From assembly GCA_032716605.1 (NCBI GenBank), contig CM064506.1, positions 23,590,743-23,654,742 on the forward strand: a stretch of DNA of 64,000 nucleotides, read 5' to 3'. How positions within the stretch are numbered: the stretch's first letter is position 1; every line of letters begins with the position of its first letter. Below the pieces are notes generated by a model. That model worked only from the letters and a program-made list of their open reading frames with translations, had not been told where the DNA came from and made no database searches. Below are positions 54,029-64,000 of the stretch, piece by piece. A program made the position numbers and the translations under genes. The DNA is from Paralithodes platypus. Lineage: Eukaryota; Arthropoda; Malacostraca; Decapoda; Lithodidae.

Positions 54029-54533
54029 CCGCTAGATCCTTTCTCAAAAGTCGCTAGCATGTTGCTACATAGCCAAACAATGTTAGGATAATGCTGCAAT
54101 TTCTAAAGAGTTTTGGTTTGTTTGTTTTGCAAATTTTACAATGTAGTATGACTAGAATGTCTGAAATTTTCAAATTATCCCTAGTAAATGTCTCTAGATA
54201 TAAAAGAAATGGCTGCTAGATTGAAGTAAATAGCTCTACATTTAGCGGTAATATGTAGCTTTTCAACTGGCACCACTGCAACCACCACCCAGTGTGTCTC
54301 CCCATATACCGCTAGATCCTTTCTCAAAAGTCGCTAGCATGTTGCTACATAGTCAAACAATGTTAGAATAATGCTGCAATTTCTAAAGAGTTTTGGTTTG
54401 TTTGTTTTGCAAATTTTACAATGTAATATGACTAGAATGTCTGACATTTTAAATTATCCCTAGTAAATCTCTCTAGATATGAAAAAATGGCTGCTAAATT
54501 GAAGTAAATAGCTCTACATCTAGCGGTAATATC
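54029..54533. mobile_element. Two tandem TA-flanked MITE copies, 280-bp period
   Basis: Copies start at 54029 and 54309 with ccgctagatcctttctcaaa. Each contains gtcgctagcatgttgctaca, gagttttggtttgtttgttt, tgactagaatgtctga and ends agctctacat(t/c)tagcgg. The ends CCGCTAGAT and, reversed, CCGCTAAAT/CCGCTAGAT are inverted and flanked by TA on each side, as in Tc1/mariner-type MITEs. The copies are about 95% identical by eye. Confidence 0.7.
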
Positions 54534-55190
54534 CTAGCGATACAACTGGCAACACTGCCTAGCCATTCCATCCATCCTATCTTCTACCTCCCTCATATGT
54601 ATCAACAACCACTCTAGTGAACTTTCGGTATTTAGTTTATTCAGCTTAATACTATTTATCCACATAAAATAGAAACCTATCACGATTGTTGTCTAATACA
54701 ACCATAGATAATGCTATTACATATTATTTGAACATGAGGTCGAATTTAGCAGTTGTGTTTACCTTGAACAGTAATTGACAGTCTGTGACAGAACCGAAAG
54801 CTTCTCTTGCCGTGTAGTACTCAAAGAAAGCAGGGGTAATTAAGCCAAGTCAGAGATGCAGAGGTAACTTTCACAATGCATTATAACCCTAGACAGACAT
54901 CAATATACCACTAATCAGACAAATATCACTACAAAAGAGATAGGAAAATATTATATTAATGTCCTAGGTATTTGAATTATGCAACTGAGTAAAATCCATT
55001 ATGATATAATGATAATGGGATTGATTAGTAGCTGGCAACAGTGTTGCACAACATTTTCTGACGTATGCGAACTTCGGAGTATTTATCCCATTAATATACA
55101 CAATCTATCACTATTTAAAGTAATACAACCATACACAGTGCTATTACATATTATTTGAACATAATATAGGATGATCTTTCCTTTAAACCA
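54534..55190. other. No gene seen
   Basis: A/T-rich DNA. A doubled word (atacaaccatacacagtgct / atacaaccatagataatgct with tattacatattatttgaaca) occurs near 54700 and 55125. Confidence 0.5.
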
Positions 55191-55620
55191 TTTTCTATAT
55201 CTATTCAAGAAAAATATAGGCCTAGCCTAGGCAGCGCTACCGGTAGGTACTAATTTATCAGTTCGAATTTTGATTGAGAGTGGGATTAGGCCTAGGCCTA
55301 GCCTAGGGCTTAACATGGGATACTGTTTGGGGTTTGGGAATAGACTGAGGCTGCTTTAGGCCTAATTAGGTAAAATTAGTCAAATCGAGACAATTGCACA
55401 GCCTAGGCCTAAGCAAATATTTTACCAATCTACAATAGGCCTAGTCTATTCGCTGTAAGTAGGCAAGAAATCATGACCTAGGCTATAACCTCTGTAACTA
55501 AAAAACAACTAGGCCTAGAGTGATCAAGCTAATATGTGAATTATTATATGTCGACCATTTGGGAAGAGTCAGTCAAGGAATAGCCTAGATGTGGAAATTT
55601 GCAGCCAATTTGCTCTAGCC
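55191..55620. repeat. Cluster of TAGGCCTA/CCTAGGCC words
   Basis: About 400 bp with at least ten occurrences of taggcct or aggccta words (for example around 55220, 55290, 55360, 55405, 55437, 55515), all near-palindromic. There is no unit period, so this is a word-enriched region rather than a tandem array. Confidence 0.6.
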
Positions 55621-55862
55621 CTATTTGATATACAGAGGTAAGAGGTCATTGTTGAGGCCCCCCCCCCCCCTCATGACATATTGTCATCATCTTATATATT
55701 GCCAGCAGGGGGCAAAAAGGGCCAAACCGAAAAAAAAATCGCCGTCAAAATAGACGCGAACTTAACCACGGCGATCGACACATGTAAACACGGCGGTGGA
55801 GCGGCGACGAAAGCTTGCCATCATGTTCCCGTCCATTTTGAATGCCATTGGATACAATAATA
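55621..55862. other. No gene seen
   Basis: Poly-C at 55660-55670 and unique-looking sequence. Confidence 0.5.
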
Positions 55863-57684
55863 TGTTAAGAACATAAGAACATAAGAAAATGGGAGTCTGC
55901 AGAAAGCCGATTGGCCTAAGCAAGGCAGATCCCTGTCCCCCACAACCCCAATTCAATTACAAAGCCCAATTATAGGCTTCACACTCTAATACCCTGAGGA
56001 TCATCTTACCAAAACGGTTAGAGATTACCGCAGGATTATGGGGTCTGCAGAGCGCTGATTGGCCCAACCCGGCTGATCCCCGTCATACCCAACCCTTCTC
56101 GTCCATATGCTTATCCAATTTTATCTTAAAGCTCCCTACAGTTTTAGATCCCACTATAGCACTTGGAAGTCCATTCCACCCATCTACAACTCTGTTACCA
56201 AACCAATACTTGCCTATACCTTTTCTGAAACGAAATTTATCTAATTTGAAACCATTGGTACGAGTTCTTTCGCTATCACTGAGCTTTAGTACATTTGCCA
56301 TGTCCCCTTTGTTAATCCCACTAACACACTTGAACACCTCTATCATATCCCCTCTAACTCTGCGTCTCTCTAACGAATGTAAACCTAATTTCTTCACCCT
56401 TTCTTCATACGAAAGATTTCTAATATTATGGATCACTTTTGTCATTCTACGCTGTACTCTCTCCAATGAATCTATGTCCATTCTGTAATAAGGACACCAA
56501 AATTGGACAGCATAATCCATATGGGGTCTCACTAATGACAAGTAAAGTTTTAAGATAACATCAGCAGTTCTGTTACTCACACTCCTAGAGATGAACCCGA
56601 GAATCCTGTTTGCCTTATTACGAATGCTTATACACTGTTTTCTAGGCTTCAAATCATTGCTAACAAACACACCTAGATCTTTCTCGCAGTCTGAATTTTC
56701 TAATTCTAAATTAGCTAGTTTATATTTAACATTTGTTTGCATCTTCCCTATCTTTAATACCTTGCATTTGTCAATGTTAAACTTCATCTGTCAATTTACT
56801 GACCATTCATATTATAAGGTATCTAGATCCCTTTGGAGGCACTTTATATCGCTATCTGAATCAATTGATCTCCCTATTTTAGTATCGTCTGCGAATTTAC
56901 TTATCCTACTAGTTATACCTAAATCTAGGTCATTTATGTATATAAGAAACAACAGGGGACCTATACCGATCCCTGGGGGACACCACTTTTGACTGCTCCC
57001 CATTCTGACTTGGTACCATTTATGCTGACTCTCTGCTTCCTACCAATTAGCCATGACCTAATCCATCCTAACAACGCCCCACCTATTCCATGTGCCTCAA
57101 CCTTTCTCATCAATCTCTCATGAGGGACTCTGTCGAAAGCTTTACTGAAATCTAAATATATACCATATGACTTGTCATTATCTAGTGCTTCATATACCTC
57201 TGAGAAAAAACTAAGCAAATAGTAGGCAAGACCGTCCCTGAGTGAATCCATGCTGAGAAGAATTGATTAAGTTAATGTTTCTAAGTGGTTTCTCATTTTC
57301 CTAGCAATAATTGACTCTAGTAGCTTTCCTATGATTGAAGTGAGACTAATGGACGGTAATTGGATGCTATTGATTTATCACCTTTTTTGAAGATCGGAGC
57401 TACATTTGCAAACTGCCAAGCTCCTGGAACTATACCTGTTTCTAATGACTTGTTACATAGAAATGTTAATGGATAACTTAACTCATCTCTGCATTCTTTT
57501 AATACCCTAGCATATACCTCATCAGGACCAGGCGATTTATGAGGTTTCAGTCTGTCAATTTCCTTAACCACATCATTTCTACGTATAGTACCGACTTAAC
57601 CTATTTCTATACTATCGCTGTATACCTTACGGACTTCTGGAAACTGTGCCAAATTTTCATTAGTGAAAACGGAAAGAAATTGAC
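55863..57684 (-). pseudogene. CR1-like LINE: RT, C-terminal domain and 3' UTR, cut by an assembly gap
   Basis: Minus strand from the gap downward: LKPHKSPGPDEVYARVLKEC, GAWQFANVAPIFKKGD and SNYRPLVSL (RT start), SYGIYLDFSKAFDRVPHERL, KVEAHGIGGALLGWIRSWL, SGVPQGSV, GPLLFLIYINDLD, SKFADDTKIGR (catalytic FADD), then MKFNIDKCKVLKIG, DLGVFVSNDLKP, ANRILGFISRSV, YLSLVRPHMDYAVQFWCPYY, LERVQRRMTKVI, and IGKYWFGNRVVDGWNGLPSA to a stop at 56083. A 220-bp 3' UTR and a (TTCTTATG)n tail end at 55863. Frameshifts lie near 57290, 56980 and 56800. The N-terminal endonuclease side is lost in the gap. Confidence 0.9.
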
Positions 57685-57784
57685 NNNNNNNNNNNNNNNN
57701 NNNNNNNNNNNNNNNNNNNNNNNNNNNNNNNNNNNNNNNNNNNNNNNNNNNNNNNNNNNNNNNNNNNNNNNNNNNNNNNNNNNN
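57685..57784. other. Assembly gap of exactly 100 N
   Basis: 100 undetermined bases, the conventional placeholder for a join of unknown length. Left is LINE coding, right is an M6 MITE, so an unknown amount of LINE is missing. Confidence 0.99.
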
Positions 57785-57898
57785 AAGACTATCTCAATTA
57801 ATCTTTCTATTCCACATACCCTTTCTAATGTGAATAAAATCGTTTAATGATAACCGCCAAACAGAAAAGCAATGCGTCATAGAGCCTTGAAAGGGTTA
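57785..57898. mobile_element. M6 MITE, right half
   Basis: aagactatctcaattaatct, gtgaataaaatcgtttaatg, gcaatgcgtcatagagcctt, gaaagggTTAA (57892-57898). The left half lies in the gap. Confidence 0.75.
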
Positions 57899-58829
57899 AT
57901 GTAGAATAGGTTTTTGTGAGTGTGGGTGACGATATGTACAGTCGGCCACATAAGTTCTGTTCCTCGTCGTGATATGATGTGTGAATGTAAAATAGCCTAA
58001 ATGCGAGCGTGGTTTCCTTTCATTATCCGTTGACTAATCAGATGAGTTAACCACTGCATAAGAAACTACACTCGTAATTCAATCATGGGCATTATATATC
58101 CATGTATAAGATCATGGAGAGGAACAGATCTTATGTGGTCAACTGTACTGCAGTGAATAGATAAGGTGCTTGGGCCGAGTTGGGATGTTGTGAATGGATA
58201 GGTTCTTGTCGAATAGGAGTGGGTGGTTGAGCTGAGTTGTGAGTCCAATATCAAAAGTATGTTGACAGGGTGAAGAGAGCTTGGGCCGAGTTGTGTTGCA
58301 ATGAATTTGACTAAGTGACCCCCCCCCCCCCTCAAGACACCCTTCCAGCTAAATTTGTAAAACATTTTGGTAGAGAAATTGCTAATTAGTGCTATTTTGC
58401 AAAATCACAATCAATCGCCCAGAACAAAAATGACACGTGAATGAGATGAAGCGTTTTATAGGGTCAAGAGTTATGATGCCGCTATAAATAACTTGTTGTC
58501 ACGATTAGGACGCTTGGGCCGAGTTATATTAATTCAATAAGAGGGGTTGGCTGATGTTGTTGACAGTTAGAGAGATAGAGAGTTAGGGAGATTTACACAG
58601 ATACTCAGACCACACAAACTTTGCGGCCCCAACTAGGTGGTCCGGCATTAATACTACTAGACAGGGGCAGTTTATAGTGGAAGAATAGGACAGTAAAGTA
58701 GAAGGCTCTCTCCCCGCCCTCCGCTCCCTCCGACTAATGAGCCGCACCGGAAAATAGGATGCAGTGTAACCTTATGGGTCAGGAAATGCCCACAAGGAAA
58801 GTTTTTATATAGTATAGGAAGAAATTAGT
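57899..58829. other. No gene seen; weak M2 trace
   Basis: At 58320-58450 there is a faint M2-like series (a C run, ccttccagctaaatttgtaa, ttggtagagaaatt, atgacacgtgaatgagatga). Words gcttgggccgagtt and agctgagttg recur at 58170, 58240, 58290 and 58510. No coding seen. Confidence 0.45.
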
Positions 58830-59170
58830 TTGAAAAGGAAATTACACATGCCATATATATTGATTCATTCATATTAATCCAATCTTCATTAGATGATCTT
58901 CCAGTCTTTCTTAAACGAATCAATAGAATGACTGTCGACCACCTCCCTTGGTAAACTATTCTACTCTTTAACCACATTGTATGTGTAATTGAATTACTGT
59001 CGACCACCTCCCTTGGTAAACTATTCTACTCTTTTACCACATTGTATGGGAAGAAATTTGGTGTCATATCTAAGGATGCCTTTTTGCTAATTAATTTCAT
59101 TCCTTTACCTCGGGTTGCAGCATTATTATTAATTCTCCCTACCAACAAATGCCAAAGTGACCGACAGAAG
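58830..59170 (-). pseudogene. LINE C-terminal end with a 65-bp tandem duplication
   Basis: The minus strand reads NAATRGKGMKLISKKASLDM, FFPYNVVKE, NSLPREVVDS, then SFKKDW-like, the usual end of CR1-type LINE proteins. The stretch gtcgaccacctcccttggta with its flanks occurs twice (58932-58985 and 58997-59049). It probably belongs to the same element as 59566-60490, separated by an unrelated 390 bp. Confidence 0.75.
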
Positions 59171-59565
59171 CGCTGAACGCAATGTTTACCGCGGTGCATC
59201 ATGGGAAACTGTATACAGAGCGGATCTCTGCACCCTCTCTCTCTTTCAACAATTCTTTATTATGCGGTCTGTCGAAATTTCTGTAGCTGACACATAGTAT
59301 AGCCTATGCATACTGTTGTTCATTATATTTAAAGTCACCCATACCCATTTATAACGTATATTTACAATACAATTCAGCAAGCATTTTCGCACCTTTTTGT
59401 TATGATTATTAATCAGCTTATAATTATGTTTGTAGTCATTATCAGCTGCATATGGACATTCCCATGACTACTATACAGTACTTTATAAGGATTTAGTGTA
59501 GTCGTATACTGTATAATAAAGAAAGTATAATCACAAGAAATCATGATAAACTGTGCATGTCCTAG
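59171..59565. other. Segment interrupting the LINE; unclassified
   Basis: Non-coding, A/T-rich, with cgctgaacgcaatgtttacc at the left and no clear inverted ends. LINE coding lies on both sides, so it may be an insertion of about 390 bp. Confidence 0.4.
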
Positions 59566-60486
59566 GTGTTAAGTATTGTTGATGTCGACAGTCGTAGCTC
59601 TGGCGCTAGTTCAGAAGCGTCCACCAGAGGTCTCAAGTATATTTATAGTAGCGAGAATTGTGAACAGTGCAATGATATCTAGTCTGTCAAAGCCCTTAAG
59701 TATCTTAAAACACTCGATAAGTTTTCCTCGCAACCTCCTTTACTTTAGCGAGAATAAATTTAATTGATTTAATCTGTCATAATATGGCTTGTTTTTCAGA
59801 GAGGGAATTAATTTAGTTGCTCTACGCTGCACTGATTCGAGTTTTTTAATGTCCTTCTTGAGATACGGGGTCCCCGTATCTCAAGAAGGACCCCGTAACG
59901 GGGACCAGAAATGAACGCCATATTCAAGATGGAGTCTAACAATTAATGCTTTTGAATAACGGCAAAATAATGTTTTCGTTTTTATAGGTAAAATTTCTTT
60001 TGATAAATCCCAAGGCTTTGTTAGCTTTATTTGCCGCAGCCACACAATGCTCTAAGGATTTAAAAAGGGAGGCAAGCAAAATAGTGGATTGGTCAGAAAA
60101 GTGCCAAATGCCCTTTAATGTTGACAAATGTCAAATTTTGCACGTTGGTTAAAAAAACAAAAGGTATGATTATCAAATGAAAGCCCAACCAATAATAGCA
60201 AACTCTAAGGTTAAAGATCTTGGGGTTATAATATCAGAAAACCTAAGAGAGTTCTTAAGTTGGACTGTAGGCTATATCTGTCTTCCTCATTCAAGACTAT
60301 GTTCCCTATCTTTGTATCGTCAGCAAATTTGGAGATAAAAGTTAGTCAGGCCTACATCAATATCATTTATATATATGATAAATTACATCGGATCAAGGAC
60401 CGATCCTTGAGGCACAAACCGCTGGTAACAGGCACCCAATCTGCTTCTACGCCCATTAATAACAACTCTTTGCTTTCTGTTTGCAA

Positions 60487-60490
<4 letters not shown>
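59566..60490 (-). pseudogene. CR1-like LINE RT remnant containing an in-place inversion
   Basis: Minus strand from the right: NRKQRVVINGRRS, VPQGSVL, FIIYINDIDVGL, a degenerate ADDTK segment and LNEED-like (60490-60250). The block 60062-60246 then reads in coding sense on the plus strand: IVDWSEKCQMPFNVDKCQI then KVKDLGVIISENL. Minus-strand coding resumes: LEHCVAAANKANKALGFIKR, HLEYGVHFWSP, VQRRATKLIPSL, LIECFKILKGFD. The inverted block is exactly the piece missing at that point. Stops and frame changes throughout. The GA repeat at 60490 truncates the 5' side. Confidence 0.8.
59851..59891. repeat. Perfect 20-bp-arm palindrome inside the LINE
   Basis: gtccttcttgagatacgggg, one T, then its exact reverse complement. 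It splits the HFWSP...KKDIKKLESVQRR coding, so it arose after insertion, as an inverted duplication of LINE sequence. Confidence 0.85.
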
Positions 60491-60536
<46 letters not shown>

Positions 60537-60540
60537 GGGG
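60491..60540. repeat. (GA)n microsatellite
   Basis: About 24 GA units with one interruption. Confidence 0.95.
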
Positions 60541-60821
60541 GCGTGACTGGGCCGAGGGGTGACGTCGATGTAAATTAATCAGATGCAACGCCAATATGGA
60601 ACAGAAGCGAAATGGAACCCGGTGGATGGGAGATATTCGAGGGAAGGGTTCTGCTGTTGGGGGTCCTGGAAATGGTGTACAGTTGGCAGCAGGATTTCCA
60701 TATGAGACCCAGAGCTTCATTTATTTAGATTAAGGGAGCTCAGACGGTATTGTGCAGCATAATTTACTGGTTCGGCTCAATGGTTTAAGGAAGGGGTTTA
60801 CTTTGCTCTCTAAACCGCTGT
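60541..60821. other. No gene seen
   Basis: Unique-looking DNA between the GA array and an M2 fragment. Confidence 0.5.
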
Positions 60822-60935
60822 CAAACTTAAAAAAACACCCACAAGACTCCCATTCGATATAAATTTGTACTTTTTTCGGTAGAAAAATTTCCCGGCCGAA
60901 GACCGATTCCTCTTCAAATACAGGCTCGCTCAGGA
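60822..60935. mobile_element. M2 MITE fragment
   Basis: aaacttaaaaaaacacccac, gataaatttgtac-like, ttttcggtagaaaaatttcc, cggccgaagaccg, caggctcgct, then the sequence changes just before the TAA-flanked element at 60948. Confidence 0.7.
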
Positions 60936-60947
60936 CCCACACACTAA

Positions 60948-61831
60948 AGCTCGGTTCACACATACACGTTCTAACGTCCCGTCCGGCCCCGACCAAGAAA
61001 ATAACTTCTGTGTGTGTCCGTGTATGTCCCGTGGGTGTCCCGGCATAACACGTTTCCTGGCAGTTGCCCCGACCCACGACCCACACGGATTATTTTATGC
61101 ATGCATAAATAGGACGCCGCTTAGGCGCTTTTTATTAACCTGACAAGCGCTAAATAGACCTAGGGGCTAGGGTAGTTATTTGTGCATTTCTAGCCTTGGA
61201 TTCTGACAGAATTCGTTATATTTACAATATAGAGCATTATTTGTTTTCGGTATGCTTTTATTTTACATATATGATGTATATATGAACCTTCAAGAGTGCT
61301 AAAATAAATGGGAAAAGCATTTGGGTGGTGAAAAACGAAGATATTGGCCACCCGGTCATAATCTCAGGCGAGAGAGAGCCACAGGCAACCCTCCTCTCTC
61401 GCTGTCTGTGAGGTAACTGAGACGAGCGGGGCGGTGTGGGCCGGTGTCTGGGTGTTGCATAACGATCTTTTCTGCAACCCACTTGTGCTACATTATCGCG
61501 GGAGAGAAAAATAACCGATAAATGATGATAATAAGAGGAAAAATAGGTGATAATTGAGGAGGGGAGGGAGGGGGGAATAAGGTTGGGAAGGAGGGGAGGG
61601 GGGTGGGTGAGATTTACATGGATGAGTACTGGAGGGGAATTATCTCACCTAGAGACAAATTCCTTTGTTTTGATAGGCCCTTTTTTTTTATGGAAGGCTT
61701 TTTTTATGGTCTTGCTTCCGTGAGGCCTATCGTCTTCCCTATAGGAAGCCTTCCGTGAGGCCTATAGCGCTTGCCGGGTTAAGAGGTCGGGGCCGGACGG
61801 GACGTTAGAACGTGTATGTGTGAACCGAGCT
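60948..61831. mobile_element. 884-bp TAA-flanked element with perfect 47-bp inverted ends
   Basis: TAA at 60945-60947 and 61832-61834. The terminal 47 bp (starts AGCTCGGTTCACACATACAC, includes CCGTCCGGCCCCGACC) are identical in inverted orientation at 60948-60994 and 61785-61831. A 3-bp TAA duplication fits PIF/Harbinger; no transposase is encoded. A TTAA-flanked element (61139-61778) occupies most of the interior. Perfect ends mean recent activity. Confidence 0.85.
61139..61778. mobile_element. M8 TTAA-flanked element nested in the above, 640 bp
   Basis: TTAA at 61135-61138 and 61779-61782. Ends CCTGACAAGCGCTAAATAG and, reversed, CCCGGCAAGCGCTATAGGC are inverted. It has G-rich DNA at 61556-61606 and paired aggcctat/ataggcc words near 61669 and 61725-61764. 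Related to 62651-63236. Confidence 0.7.
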
Positions 61832-61834
61832 TAA

Positions 61835-62439
61835 CAGGTCAACCGGCCAGCCCTGGCCGCGCGGGGGGGGGGGGGGGGGGAGAGTTTGCGTGACGTCACT
61901 GACGCCTTGGGTCTGCCCTGACCTGTGACCACTTGATTCACTGATATAGCCTAAGTTCATACCCAGTACCTGCTCAGTATTACCGTACTCACTTTCCATG
62001 TTGAGTCCATTTTTTTGTCTTCAAAAGAGGTAATGATAGTGGTGATCATGGGGATAACAGTAGATATGATGGTGATAGTAGTAGTAGTGATAATGGTGAC
62101 AGTGGTAATTATTATGGTAGTGACAGTAGTAGTGGTGATGGTCACAGTATTAGTAGTTGTAACAACTGGTGCATCAACTCTACAGTTTTACAGATAAGGA
62201 ACAATAATTGTCATGTTTACAGCAATAGACATAACATTACATGTGGCCGATTATTACATGTGTAGTGGTATTCTACTAAATACAGTAATGCAATATACTA
62301 TCAATGACATCGAAAACAACAGCAGTGCAGTGATAGTACGGTACCAATCTTCACCACACTGCTACAAATTCGCTGTCATTATCATCGCCGATACAGTAAT
62401 ATTATCAAAAATAACCATAGTAATTATTATCATCATGAC

Positions 62440-62478
<39 letters not shown>

Positions 62479-62650
62479 TAAAGTTGCAAGCAACGTTGTG
62501 CGGGGTTCGAGCGGGGTTGCACGCAGGGTATTGTGTTGGATACAAGGGCTGTGCCACATATATCAAAATATCATGTATCTCATCGGGCATGGAGAAAGTA
62601 CAGAAGGAATATAGTGTAGCCATTTTGGCTATGGCCACTTAGACCATTAA
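61835..62650. other. No gene seen; G-run, TAG/GTG- and ATA-rich repeats
   Basis: A G19-type run at 61862-61880, irregular gtagtagtggtgat DNA at 62028-62160, and (ATA)n at 62439-62478. Open frames across these are repeat artefacts. Confidence 0.65.
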
Positions 62651-63236
62651 CCTCTGAAGTGCGCATAGGGGTAATTGGAAACGTCCCCCTGTGCTGACGT
62701 ATTTGAGGTGTTTCCGTCACTAAAATATTCATTGTGCCATTAATAGCATTAATACTTATCCATATGCGCCTATTATGGGTTGATTATAAAGGTATTAACC
62801 TGAAACAACAATAAAACGAGTGAAAACAGCGTTTGGATGGTCAAAATCGGAGATATAGCCCGCGAGTGTATAATGTATGGGTGAGGCAATCTGCTTTCCG
62901 CCAATTTCCCAAGGCCACTGAGACACAGTCATCGATACTCTCTCTCTCTCTTGCACTCGCTTGCTATCAGTGATGACACACCCTCCAATCGGATTTCTAA
63001 TGTTAGCACGAATTTACAGAATAAGGGAATAACAGGGAAAATAGGTGATAACTGAAGGAGAGGAGGAAAGGGAAGGAGGGGAGGTAGAGGACTGAGATTT
63101 TGCATGGCCCAGGGGGATATTATAAAAAAATTTTTTTTTTTCGATGTCAAAAGTTGATTTTTGTTTTCTCTGACTCTTAAGAGTCTCCCCGCAGTGCGCC
63201 GGGGGAACTCTTAAGAGTCTCCCCGCAGCTCCCGGG
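62651..63236. mobile_element. M8-related TTAA-flanked element, 586 bp
   Basis: TTAA 62647-62650 and 63237-63240. It begins CCTCTGAAGTGCGCATAGG and ends with agctcccggg. The interior shares with 61139-61778 the series aaataggtgataa(c/t)tga, ggaggggagg and gcatttggatggt-like, agatat(a/t)g. Near the right end cttaagagtctccccgcag occurs twice (63176, 63209). Confidence 0.65.
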
Positions 63237-63279
63237 TTAAGGAGTGTGACCATTTTGGTTAAAGCTATTAATCCTGTAC

Positions 63280-64000
63280 GAGTTGTTGTTGTTGTTGTTG
63301 TTCCCTAAGCTGCCTGGCCGAACAGCCCTGAGTCCCTGAGGAAGGCCATGGTCACGATCGGGCTTTCCCACAGAGCTCTCATTGAGTGTAGATTGTGTTG
63401 TTGGCATAAGTGGTTGTGTGAAATGCAGTCTTCTATTATGTGTTTAATGGTATGGGGTGCTGTGTTACATCCCGGGCAGGCATCGACAACGGAGTCATCC
63501 AGTCTCTTCTGATAGCTCAGGAGAGCTGGATGGTGTCCGCATCTCAGCCTGGCCAGGTGGACTCTGTCCTCGCGAGGAAGGGAGGATTCGGAAGGATGGA
63601 TTTCGGGAGGTCGTGCTTGCAGTTGCGTGTTGTCTGTGAGTGAGTGGATGGATCGGCGAGAGATATGAGTATGGATGTGCTTCTGGAAGGTGGTTCGGGG
63701 TGGGAGAGAGGACAGTAATTGTGTGTGATACCGTGTGCTGGGTGTTGTTTTTGATATTCTTGGTGTCTGTGGGTGTGTTGCCATGTAGTTAGTGGGTGGT
63801 CTTGGTTCGTGGAGGCTACTGCCAGGAATTGAGTACCTCTCATGATCACTGATCTTATGTATTGTTAGGCTCTGACCACCCTCCAGGATGTTGTGGGGGC
63901 AAGTTCTGGGGAGCAAAGGTGATGTCTGGAGATGATGGGTTATAGAGGGCTTGGTGAGGAATATGGGTATGTTGATGGATGTCGTTAAGGATGATGAGGT
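63280..64000 (-). pseudogene. LINE C-terminal region with (AAC)n tail, runs off the window
   Basis: The minus-strand frame is open from the right edge to a stop near 63302, ending SGLFGQAA. Late motifs: SLPREDRVHLARLRCGHHPA, LLSYQKRLD, then CPGCNTAPHTIKHIIEDC, the C-x2-C...H...C zinc-like box after the RNase H/RT region of I/jockey/R1-type LINEs. The 3' end is followed directly by an AAC repeat (63282-63302, gtt on plus). The frame is intact for over 200 codons, so the copy is recent. RT is outside the window. Confidence 0.85.

Noticed and set aside
62015..62197. 60-codon valine/methionine-rich open frame resembling a membrane protein
   Set aside because: It is an artefact of GTA/GTG/ATG-rich simple repeats, and mirrored on the opposite strand.

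Overview
The window looks like non-genic, repeat-saturated nuclear DNA from an arthropod, most likely a decapod crustacean (inference). The pointers are dense GA/CT and CA/GT microsatellites, tRNA genes with short Pol III T-run terminators, an SRP RNA gene with an upstream TATA box, BEL/Pao and Ty3/gypsy retroelements, CR1-like LINEs with an 8-bp tail repeat, and very many small TTAA-flanked elements. No intact host protein-coding gene is visible. The host genes I can support are three RNA genes: tRNA-Val(TAC) at 26520-26592 (minus), tRNA-Glu(CTC) at 49117-49188 (plus), and a full-length SRP (7SL) RNA gene at 49937-50239 (minus).

Layout. 1-3115: 3' end of a Ty3/gypsy element (A) with a 1.8 kb LTR; its RNase H is split by a 475-bp TTAA MITE. 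4366-7500: minus-strand BEL/Pao gag-protease-RT-RNase H remnant. 7.5-9.6 kb: low complexity and a LINE end. 9.6-12.2 kb: a small MITE split by a 2.2 kb TTA-flanked element that holds further repeats. 12.4-18.96 kb: minus-strand gypsy element B with gag, protease, RT remnant and both LTR ends. 18.96-20.47 kb: satellite of about 478 bp. 22.18-26.43 kb: another split MITE holding a 3.9 kb insertion that includes a LINE fragment. 26.4-38.3 kb: tRNA-Val, MITE chains, microsatellites and a LINE remnant. 38.36-39.0 kb: duplicated tRNA-like SINE. 39.23-41.02 kb: a solo gypsy LTR with an ATCC target duplication. 44.44-47.45 kb: a 3 kb minisatellite with a 25-bp unit. 49.1-50.3 kb: tRNA-Glu and SRP RNA. 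50.7-64 kb: MITEs, four LINE remnants, one 100-N assembly gap (57685-57784), and nested TAA- and TTAA-flanked elements.

The main themes are these. (1) At least six small families (called M1, M2, M4, M6, M7 and M8 here) mostly end at TTAA, as piggyBac-type elements do, and in five places two elements share one TTAA. (2) The gypsy family ends its pol with RNase H and carries an integrase-tail-like motif upstream of RT. This suggests a protease-integrase-RT-RNase H order (the Gmr1-like arrangement) with the integrase core lost in copy B. (3) The nested insertions can be ordered in time from their target duplications.

Family labels M1-M8 are local names for this report. I could not run alignments, so boundaries without a named target duplication are approximate.
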